Assembly: GCA_031769625.1 (NCBI GenBank) | Contig: JAUIMM010000702.1 | Location: 5,822,001 to 5,886,000 of the forward strand | Reading direction: 5' to 3' | Length of the DNA stretch: 64,000 nt | Origin: Taudactylus pleione | Lineage: Eukaryota > Chordata > Amphibia > Anura > Myobatrachidae | Notes under the pieces: model-generated | What the model saw: the letters and a program-made list of their open reading frames with translations, nothing else | What the model was told of the DNA's origin: nothing | Database searches by the model: none | Part shown: one piece after another, positions 55,935 to 64,000 of the stretch | Position numbering within the stretch: position 1 is the stretch's first letter | How the letters are laid out: each line of letters begins with the position of its first letter | Position numbers and translations under genes: made by a program

Positions 55935-57141
55935 ATCCCTAGTTATTTAGTTTACTTTTCCAATTTCCCAAAATTATTGTTGGTTAGCTTAAACTGGGTA
56001 CACACTACATGATATATTGACCGATTTTATATAGTGTGTACCCCTACATAATTCAGCATTTTATCAATTGGGGGGAGCAGGGCAATTAACATATGGGTGC
56101 TCACCCCCACTCCACAGGCACTTCCCCACTGTCCCCATAACACAGCCAACCACTGCCTTATCCCCAGCCATCCTCTCCACGGGAGTCACGATCCTCAGCA
56201 ATCGGGTACCCAGCAGCACCCCATCCTCTCCCAGCATCATGTGTCCCAGGCGCCGGCCTCACATCACCGCTGTGGTGATTAGCTAAGCTCACAGCAGAGA
56301 GGAGTTAGTGAGCCTGAGAGCGAGCAGTGCTAACTGCTGGACGAGTCTGCTGCCACTGTAACAGCGCATCCCTATTCACATACATGTCTTCTGAGGGCCC
56401 TAGTGCAGACGAAGGCGCGTCCGACCCTCCAACACTCATCATCCGCCTCTCCCTCACTATGAGACTCACTGACTGCCCATCTTTATGACAGTTGTGGGCG
56501 AAGTTTGTATAAGCTCTACACTTTCTGCATGCTCTTTTTTTTATAATTTTGCTGTTGTATATGTCATCTTTTTTATTTGGTTTTATTTTCTGTAAGTATT
56601 GTACCTTTTTTGTATCTGTTAAATATTTAAATGCAAGTATGTGAATAGGTAACTCTTCTAAGTATTGGAATACATTGGGTGCACAATTGGGTAAGTCTGA
56701 AGCTTCTTTTGGTACACACTTAACAATATGCTCCATGAGCGATATCGTTAAGTGTTTCCTCTGCACTGCCGCGCTCCATTTCGTTAACGACATTGAGCAT
56801 ACACACTGAACGATATGGTTCAGTGATGGCACCCTCCCTCATCCCAGTACTTGCAGAACCTGAAGATATCATCAGGTTGCCCTGCAGGTACGGGTGATGA
56901 AAGACATCATTAATGATCAGCAGGAGCGAGCATCATTAACGATGTCTTGCATACACACTGGACGACATTGAACATGATGAACGATATCGTTATCGTTAAT
57001 ATCGTCCAACTTATTATCTAGTGTGTATGCAGCATTACACAGTAGATGGTGGCAGCTAGAGGTGTGTATGAAAATTACAGTCTGTATTTGGGGGATGGAT
57101 TCATTTCGATCTGTAGCTTATGGGATAGGTAGGTGCAAGAC
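55935..57141. other. Cluster of short inverted-repeat elements
   Basis: GGGTACACACTA at 55997 and its complement TAGTGTGTACCC at 56032 form a short foldback. A larger element probably spans about 56705-57020, with many ATCGTTAACGAT-type palindromes and CATACACACTG/AGTGTGTATGC words. A 175-codon minus-strand frame (56832-56305) crosses this region and matches no family I know. Confidence 0.45.
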
Positions 57142-57144
57142 TTA

Positions 57145-57553
57145 GGCTAGCTACACACTATACAACTATTGTGCCGATTTGCGAATAATCCGGTGATCAC
57201 CCTTATTTTTTGTATAGTGTGTTCTGTATGAACAATTGTTTTAGCGTTTCATTGATAAAATGGTTAGAAAACATCCACAGACGCATTCCTTTGATTATCT
57301 GATCTATAGGTCAAGAATAAGGATCTCGGCCTCAATTAATATCAAGCAGTGTGTGTGTGCATTCTCAATAATCTGCCCATTTTCCTTATGTTCTCCTGTC
57401 ACTATGTCAGCCTCCTTGTGGGCGGACATATGCAAAATGAGTGTGGCGCGGTGGAAAATCGGTAGCTGTTCTAATAAATCATTGCATATTGCGTAGCACA
57501 GATATTGGAGCTTTCAATTTCCAGAAAAATCTGGCAGTGTGTAGCTGCTAGCT
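57145..57553. mobile_element. MITE with 3-bp TTA duplication
   Basis: A 409-bp element. The left end GGCTAGCTACACACT and the right end, inverted, AGCTAGCAGCTACACACT, align with a short indel. TTA lies on both sides (57142-57144 and 57554-57556). No coding capacity. The superfamily is inferred from the duplication only. Confidence 0.65.
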
Positions 57554-57731
57554 TTAGTGCTGAAATGTTATGTGTCAAAGTGACTTCCAATACACAAGTG
57601 CACTCTTTCACTGATTAATGTTAGTGACGAGCAGGTTCTTGAATAATTACAGGAATCAAGAAAACCTGGATTCATGAAAATGCTAATGACAGGCATGCCT
57701 GGTTTTGTGTAGCAGGGCAAAATTAGATTTA

Positions 57732-58580
57732 GGGCAGTATTCAATTAGTTTTGCACCCACTATAACGTTTCGCCTGCCGGACTTTTAGCCTACATCATGT
57801 ATTTTAGCCGCGGAAACGTGTCATGCGCGTACCCGATATTCACCGTATTCAATCCCAATAGCCGTGAAAACGGACACACACGAAGTCAGAACAAGCGAAA
57901 AGTGGTGTCAGAATCGGGGAAATCAGTCTGAACCCCAAATAAAGATGCAAAAACATTGGGGATCAATGTAGTAGTGCCTGATTAGCCCTAATAAAACTAA
58001 TTGGGGTACTTAAGTTTGCACAATTGCCACTAATTAGCATCTTTGCACAAGTAGTGAAGAATGGCATAAAGCAGTATTTTTTGGTGAAAATAACTAGTCC
58101 TGGCATATTTTGGGGTACCTGGAAATGGGTGCATGCATGTTTTAAAGTTTCTAAAGTTAACTTTTAAATAATGTGAAATTCATCCCCCCAAAATGCACCT
58201 GCAATCCCCAAAACACCTGACCCCTTCTTAGAGCACCCCCAGAACCTTATTTAGCTAGTTTGCGAACTTGTCCCCCCACTTTGTAATTCAAAGTACTTTT
58301 TTGGGGTGTTCTTACGTTTTTTATTAGGAATTTTTTGATGCAGTTGTCCATTGGGGGGCTGTCCCAAAGGTTCTGAGTGGTTTCCCCACCTTGCACCCCA
58401 AATAAAACATTTTGCACTTCTTTTCTCAATCTATTCAGAGGCAAATCTTTTTCACCTATTACATTGCATTGCGTTTCTACGTAGGCGAAAAACGGATGGA
58501 ATTGAATACAGCGATACTTTTCCGACAGGCGCAATCTTTTTTGCGGATCTTGGCTTTTCACTTCTAATTGAATACGGGCC
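57732..58580. mobile_element. Harbinger-like MITE, family 3
   Basis: An 849-bp element with termini GGGCAGTATTCAATTAG and, inverted, GGCCCGTATTCAATTAG. It is flanked by TTA (57729-57731 and 58581-58583). The interior is distinct from families 1 and 2. A 104-codon minus-strand frame inside it has no recognisable domain. Confidence 0.85.
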
Positions 58581-58714
58581 TTATAGAGTGAGATTTTTAA
58601 ATTAGATACAAGTAAACATTAAGCACATTCATGCTATTCAGAGAAAAATATGGCCATTGCGACTTTTCAAAAGAGCTTGAGTTGATGGATATTGGGTCTC
58701 ATTCTATACATTTA

Positions 58715-59349
58715 TGGCCAGATTCTGAGATGGGAGTAATGCAAAAAGAAGCAAGTAATTGTGCACCTGGATAAGCCATGTTGCAATGAAAAGTGTGCAA
58801 ATAAATTTTTTGTTGCAAGCAGGGTAAATACTGCCTGATTTTGTATGTAGCCCACAAATACTTGGCAGCTTTATTTTTAAACAGCAATTTAGATTATAGT
58901 TTGGACACGTCCCTCCAAAATCTAAATCTCTTTGCACATGTTTCATCTGCCCCACCTGCAGTACAGCATGGATTTATCAAGATGAATAGTACTTAAGGTG
59001 CATACACATGTAACGATTTTGTAACCAACGATTATCTGTTAGATTTTCTGTCAGATTTTCCCTTGAAAAGTGAATGTTTTTTTGAAGTGTAATGAACGAT
59101 TTTTACAACGATGAACGAAAATGTTCCTTCCCTTAATGAAAATCGTTATGTTGGACAGTCTGAAATGAACTTCAAACTACAAACGGGAGCGCGCTTGAAC
59201 GATTTTTGTTCATTGTTATAACTCAGAAACTGAACGATTTTTTTGAACTATAACGACGTCGTTATAGTTAAATCGTTCAAAAAATCGTTATGTGTGTATG
59301 CACCTTTACTAGTTGTTTTTTTGCTTTGCTCCCATCTCAGAATCAGGCA
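58715..59349. mobile_element. Harbinger-like MITE, family 4, with nested insertion
   Basis: A 635-bp element with termini TGGCCAGATTCTGAGATGGG and, inverted, TGCCTGATTCTGAGATGGGA. It is flanked by TTA (58712-58714 and 59350-59352). The segment 58994-59308 inside it is a second element, listed next. Confidence 0.82.
58994..59308. mobile_element. MITE with GGTGCATACACA termini
   Basis: TAAGGTGCATACACATGTAA at the left is mirrored by the inverted AAGGTGCATACACACATAAC at the right. The interior is rich in AACGATTTTT and its complement and can fold on itself. TACT lies at both outer edges, a possible short target duplication. It is inserted in the family-4 MITE. Confidence 0.7.
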
Positions 59350-60029
59350 TTAGTGTGTTGCAGAATCCAGTTGTACTTTAACATCGAGTAATAAAAAACA
59401 CTAAAAGTAAAATAGTCCTGATGTTCCCTCATTGTCATAATTAATTTAAACCATGAAGGAGGCTAAACAGAGCAGTGTTATAGGAGAAAGCCAGATATTC
59501 AGCTTCAGATATTAGCTCATCTGCAACTTGCGTGTCTTCCTTCACCCTCCAAGTCACTAAAATGTGCCTTATGGAATGCATGCTCTGTTTGCAATAAACT
59601 AACATCCATCCATGACCTTTTTATCTCAACTAATCTCAACCTTCTGGTGATAACAGAAACATGGCTCACACAATCAGACACTGCCTCCCCTGCAGCACTT
59701 TCACATGGTGACCTACACTTCACACACACCTCCAGGCCTGGTAATAGTAAAGGAGGTGGGGTAGGAATATTACTGTCCCGATCTTTCACATACACAGTTT
59801 TCCCACAGGTACCATCACTCACATTTACATAATTTGAAGTACATTCTGTCAGGACTTTCACCCCTTGCTCTCTGCGAGTTGCTGCTATCTATTGCCCACC
59901 TGGGCCACCACAGCAATTTCTGTAACAGTTTTCTGCCTGGCTCACTCACTTCCTATCCTCATACATCTCCACCATCATCATGGGTGATTTCAATATCCCT
60001 ATTGAAAGTCCACAATCTCCTCATGCCTC

Positions 60030-60534
60030 CTATGGAATGGGTATGTAATGCTGGCTGTTGGGCTGTCTCCTGTCAGAATATCAACAGCGGCATCCCAATG
60101 GTTGGTATCCCAACAGGGGTTGGGTAAGTATACTTGCCCTCCTCCGTTCCCCCCTAACCCTTCCTTTTTGTAGCCTAACCCTAACCCTCCCCACACCACA
60201 CCCTAACCCTCCCCGTTAGTGCCTAAACTTAAGTCTCCACCCTTCATGCCTAAACCTAACCCTCTCCCTTAAGTGCCTAACCCACCACAGTGGTGCCTAA
60301 CCCTAACCCTCCCAGGGGTGCCTAACCCTAACTCCCCCCCAAAACCTAACCCTAACAGCGCTACGCTCCCTAAACCTAACCCTCCACTTGGCGGCTAATG
60401 CTAAGGATGCCCTGGACTTACCTCATTCGGGCTGGCATCCTTTGGCATTCCGACATTGGGATTAAGATAGGCATTGATATTTCAATGCCTATCTTATGTC
60501 CCTTGTCGGGATTCTGATGTCGGTATTGAGATCC
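60030..60534. mobile_element. Insertion with telomere-like CCCTAA motifs
   Basis: This segment interrupts the LINE endonuclease coding. CCTCC flanks it on both sides (about 60025-60029 and 60534-60538), a probable target duplication of 5 bp or so. The middle (about 60170-60385) has many CCTAACCCTAACCCTCCC-type units spaced by other sequence. The right part has ATTCCGACATTGGGATTAAG and GCCTATCTTATG/CATTGATATTTCAATG palindromic words. It is related to 7862-8250 and 63836-64000. Confidence 0.75.
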
Positions 60535-60993
60535 CCTCCAAGCTACTCTCTTTAACCTCCTCTCTTGGCCTCTCCCAATGGACTGACTCCTCTACTCAAC
60601 AGGATGACCACTGCATTGATCTTGTATTCACCAGACTATGCTCAGTTTCTGATTTCACTAATGTTCCTTTCCCTTACTCAGATCACAACCTTATCACCTG
60701 CACATTCTCTTCCATTACGTCAACCTCAATATCATTGAAATCAACCAAGCCTCTTCAAACCTGCAGAAATATTAATGTTATTCATTTCCAACAGCTATCC
60801 ACTTTTCTACAACAACTACTCTCACCAATTTCTACATTCACTTCTCCTGAAACTGCTGCATCACACCTGAACGGGAATCTAGCAAAAGTCCTCAATGAAG
60901 TACTGTAGCTCCATCTACCCATCACACTCCAAGTAGACTTAGATGTCAACCGTGGCATTGTAAATTAACAAGTTATCTACAAAAACTCTTATG

Positions 60994-62276
60994 TACAGAT
61001 CTGCCCATCTAGTTTGTTGTTCAAGGCGTGCCATTCAGGGCTCTGAGTCGCACCATGGAACATTACGTGATGGCTGGACTTGTGGCATACAGTGGTATTC
61101 TTCAACTAAGGATACACTACGGCATGTAATACAGCGCTTAACCGCTGGGTGGCTAGTGCTACACTGTTGTAATTTCTACTGAATACCATACTATTAAATT
61201 GGATGGATATCACATTCACGCACTGTACAGTATTTGCATGTTCGCACAACCAATATTTTTAATATCACATACATACAGAGAGCTCTCTCTCAAACAGAGC
61301 CCACTACCAGTTGCTGCTCATGAGAAATCACTATAGTGTCCAAGTCTGGGACAGCACCGACATTGACGCAAGTTTGTAATACAGACAACCCACTTTCGTT
61401 GCGTTTGACTCCTGAAGCACTGGGCATGCACAGTGCTGTGATCTTCCATATGCCATGGAATAGCGCTACATGGTGTATGGCTTGGCTCCACTGGGCATGC
61501 GCCACCAGAAATCCCATTGCAACCCCTTCACTAGGCATGCACCAGAGATCCCATTTGTAACCCCTCGGAGCTGGCTGACAGCCACCACAGCGCCAACCCT
61601 GCTGACATTGATGCAAGTTAGTGCTTTAAACACGCAGTCAGTTTGTAATACAGAGAGCTCTCTCTCAGAGCCCAAGATTTAAAAAATAAATAAATACATA
61701 TATATTTTCAAGGTCTCGAACCCAAGGGACAAGAACATGGGAGAAGCAGTCAGACTAGGCATTAGAATGCTAGTGGAAACGCTTCACCCATTACTCCAGT
61801 ACTGTAGTTTGTAAAGTAATTAAATAACTACAATGTCTAAGTCTCTAAGTCTGGGACAGTGCCGACAGTACTTACATTGGCACAAGTGTGCAATTTCAAC
61901 CGCACAGCCAGTGTGTAATTCAGAGCTTAATGATTTAAAACTTTATTAGACATTCTTCTACCGCTTTATTATACATTCCTGATTCCACGTGGAAAATGCT
62001 GTACTACTGTATAGTGTACCGAATCACCGCTTCTGTCATCCAATCATCGGGCGGTGATACAGAACATGCATTGGAAATCAGATGCATGCGCTATGTAGTT
62101 TCGGAAAAGTGACACCTGGTGGGCAAAAAGTTGTATTACACGTTATGACTTTTTTCGAGCGCTATGCTACATTACGAAACTTTCTGTGTGGCGCGACTCA
62201 TGGCATGGTGTGTGGCGCGCCTTGCATGGCGTGCTTCATAGCGTATGGAGCAACAAACTAGCTGAGCACATCTGTA
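60994..62276. mobile_element. 1.3-kb TIR element inserted in the LINE
   Basis: TACAGATCTGCCCATCTAGT at the left is mirrored by the inverted TTACAGATGTGCTCAGCTAG at the right. The symmetry continues through TTTGTTG, GGCGTGCCAT and GAGTCGC/GCACCATG words for roughly 100 bases. The interior contains GTCCAAGTCTGGGACAG repeated at about 61337 and 61844 and AGAGAGCTCTCTCTC twice. The two sides continue the LINE coding. No target duplication is certain and no transposase is recognisable. Confidence 0.7.
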
Positions 62277-62460
62277 AAGTAGAATATCAGTGACATAAAT
62301 CTCGTACTCCAAAGAACCTTCCTCACATATAAGACTATCTACCACTCTTACTGTAATACTCTGGACACTGACAAATAAACATATTTCTGATCTCTCATCT
62401 CTGTTCAAGCCTCTAACCCCAAGCGAAATCCCTTCTTAACCCTATCTCACCCAACCCACC

Positions 62461-63109
62461 TGCTACTATCTGTAGATCTGTAGACAGGACTGGATTAATA
62501 ATGGGGTGGGTGGAGCTGCAGCTCCAGGCCACCACATTAAAATAGGCCGACAGGATGAGCCTTCCTGCAAGCACTGTTGATCTGGTTCAAGCCCCGCCCC
62601 CACCTACGTCTCAAACCCCGCTGGACCTCCACCTTCCCACCCGCGATTCAAGCCCTCCCTGTGCAGTATAGTGTCTGGGTCCTGGCCGCCTCCTCCGGGT
62701 CATGTGACATCATGTCACATGACATCACATAGGCAAAAGCGCCAGCCGCTGTGGACAGTGGACACTACAGAGGCTAAAATCAGGCTATGCACCGACCTGC
62801 TTTTCGTGAAGGTAGCAGGTCGGGTGATGTGAAGTGTCCCACTGGTCAGCTGCTGATCATCGGGGACAGAATGCCCTGCAAACGAAGCCTCAGTGGCTCT
62901 GAAACAGATATATGTGTGAGTGCCACAGAGGCCAGCATTCCCAGTGATGCACTGGGCAGGTGACATCATGATGTCACCCGCGCGCTGAGGAGCCTGTGCG
63001 GCCGCACCTGCTGAATCTAGTTAGATCTATTCAGTGCGACAGCAGGAACATCAGCCTGGATGATTTCTGCGATGGTTCATGTAAGTACTGGGGGGGAGAA
63101 ACTGCAGTG
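62461..63109. mobile_element. hAT-type left end and GC-rich body
   Basis: CAGGACTGGATTAATAATGG at 62487 resembles the CAGGGC-GGATTAAGG hAT termini elsewhere in the window. Downstream sequence is GC-rich with ATGTGACATCATGTCACATG near 62702-62722. The right end was not found and may lie outside the window. Confidence 0.5.
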
Positions 63110-63570
63110 GAGCTACTTTAAGGGGCACCTATACAGGGGGCACCTATACAGGGGGCAGTGCATATGGGCACCACTACAGGGGGCACTGCATATGGGCACT
63201 ACTACAGGGGGCACTGAAGATGGGAACCACTACAGGGGGCACTGCATATGGGCACCACTACAGGGGGCATTGCATATGGGCACCACTACAAGGTGCACTG
63301 CATATGGGCACCACTACAGGGGACATTGCATATGGGAATCACTACAGGGGGCACTGCATATGGGCACCGCTACAGGTTGGCGCTGCATATAGGCTCAACT
63401 ACAGGGACACTGCAGAGGGGAACCACTAAAGGGGGCACTGCATATGGGCACAGCTACAGGGGGCATAGCATATGGGCACAGCTAAAGGGGGAAATGCATA
63501 TGGGCACAACTACAGGGGCACTGCATATGGGCACTACAGAGGGCAATGCTTAAGGGTACTACTACAGGAG
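63110..63570. repeat. ~28-bp tandem array, GGGGGCACTGCATATGGGCA
   Basis: About 16 units of GGGGGCACTGCATATGGGCA followed by CCACTACA. They resemble the second half of the array at 49929-50980. Open frames with HMGTTTG-like repeats are artefacts. Confidence 0.9.
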
Positions 63571-63835
63571 CTGATGACTGGAGTGATACGAAAGGAGGCT
63601 GGGAAGCTGGAGCAGGAGGATGGAGAGACAGGGGGAAGAAGGCAGAATATATTTATCCCTCCAAGCCCCACTTTGATGCTGCCCCTAATCTTTATTTTTA
63701 CTTCTCTTTACTTTAATCCTATATGAACCCACCTCCTCCCTAGAACACTTGAGGGGGAGCGCCATAGTATGCATGTGCTTCAGGAACCCTGGCCACACAC
63801 TACACCTCTGGTTATGATGCTTCCGCTGGTCTCAA
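63571..63835. other. Sequence after the array, no supported gene
   Basis: Contains GGAGCAGGAGGATGGAGAGA, similar to the unit at 51700-52725, then pyrimidine-rich sequence. Nothing further is supported. Confidence 0.45.
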
Positions 63836-64000
63836 TCCCGACAGTGTCATCGCAGCAAGAGATTTACCATAGGTGTCAAAATACAGATGCCTATGTTAAT
63901 CCCGATGCTGGAATGCCGAAGGACACCAGACCGATTGTCCTCCTCCTGGGTAAGTATGCACTTAGCCTGGGGATGGGGGTTTAGGTTTAGGGACACCCGG
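63836..64000. mobile_element. Telomere-like-motif element, cut by window end
   Basis: GATGCCTATGTTAATCCCGA and GCTGGAATGCCGAAGG match, in reverse complement, the right part of the insertion at 60030-60534. It is followed by GGGTTTAGGTTTAGGGA, a telomere-like run. The element continues past the window. Confidence 0.6.

Larger units (their letters stand above)
59500..62460 (+). pseudogene. L2/Rex1-type LINE endonuclease, twice interrupted
   Basis: This is the 5' part of a non-LTR retrotransposon, which nicks DNA with an AP-type endonuclease and reverse-transcribes its RNA there. Motifs in order are NACSVCNKLTSIHDLF, then LLVITETWLTQSD (about 59640-59680), GGGVGILLS (about 59753-59780), a stop at 59830-59832, AAIYCPPG with a frame change, and IIMGDFNIPIESPQ (about 59973-60014). 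After the insertion 60030-60534 the protein resumes with LLSLTSSLGLSQW and reaches SDHNLITCTF (about 60680-60710). After the second insertion, ending near 62276, the text TLDTDKQ and SLISVQASNP (about 62357-62420) resembles the linker before the reverse transcriptase. The RT domain is absent. I am unsure whether the clade is L2/CR1 or Rex1. Confidence 0.82.

Noticed and set aside
56305..56832. 175-codon minus-strand frame
   Set aside because: It overlaps palindromic repeat sequence, matches no family I know, and lacks splice or regulatory support. It could only be upheld by a homology search or transcripts.
60170..60390. True interstitial telomere (chromosome fusion relic)
   Set aside because: The CCCTAA units are interrupted and belong to an insertion with related copies elsewhere in the window.

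Overview
This is vertebrate nuclear DNA, most plausibly from a large-genome amphibian such as a frog. The species call is inference from the repeat mix: a V-SINE, a Penelope-like element with a GIY-YIG domain, Tc1, an L2/Rex1-type LINE, and very many hAT-like and Harbinger-like non-autonomous transposons. Only one host gene is visible. The three last coding exons of YTHDC1, the nuclear m6A-RNA reader, lie at 429-2988 on the + strand, followed by a 3' UTR with a polyadenylation signal at 3836-3841. Everything after about 3.9 kb is intergenic repeat DNA.

Layout. 3.9-12.8 kb: two arrays of the same ~50-bp G/C-rich minisatellite in opposite orientation, with a ~69-bp array between them that is itself split by a ~0.6-kb palindromic foldback element. 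12.8-18.2 kb: duplicated AT-rich segments and a complete 1.58-kb non-autonomous hAT element (8-bp target duplication) carrying a nested Harbinger-like MITE. 18.2-21.1 kb: a Tc1 end abutting a 5'-truncated, frameshifted Penelope-like reverse transcriptase/endonuclease. 21.7-28.2 kb: Harbinger-like and hAT-like MITEs, including a nested pair whose unoccupied target sequence survives elsewhere in the window. 28.8-36.1 kb: a hAT element swollen by 2.1 kb of microsatellite, another hAT MITE, the 3' end of a Tc1 transposase, and a 2.7-kb hAT element with two further insertions inside it.

36.9-48.9 kb: an ~12-kb hAT element bounded by near-identical 8-bp direct repeats. It holds a broken BED-finger transposase and a 6.7-kb array of a 31-bp repeat, the latter interrupted by a V-SINE. 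Its termini match the small hAT element at 15.1-16.7 kb, so the two form a probable autonomous/non-autonomous pair. 48.9-52.7 kb: a run of different minisatellites. 52.8-59.4 kb: more TSD-bounded MITEs. 59.4-62.5 kb: an L2/Rex1-type LINE endonuclease interrupted by two insertions, one with telomere-like CCCTAA motifs. 62.5-64 kb: another hAT left end with a 28-bp array and a cut-off copy of the telomere-like element.

Apart from YTHDC1 nothing looks like a working host gene. Most long open frames are stop-free translations of tandem repeats. The recurring theme is that non-autonomous DNA transposons, especially hAT, contain or abut large tandem arrays, and that the order of nested insertions can be read from target-site duplications.
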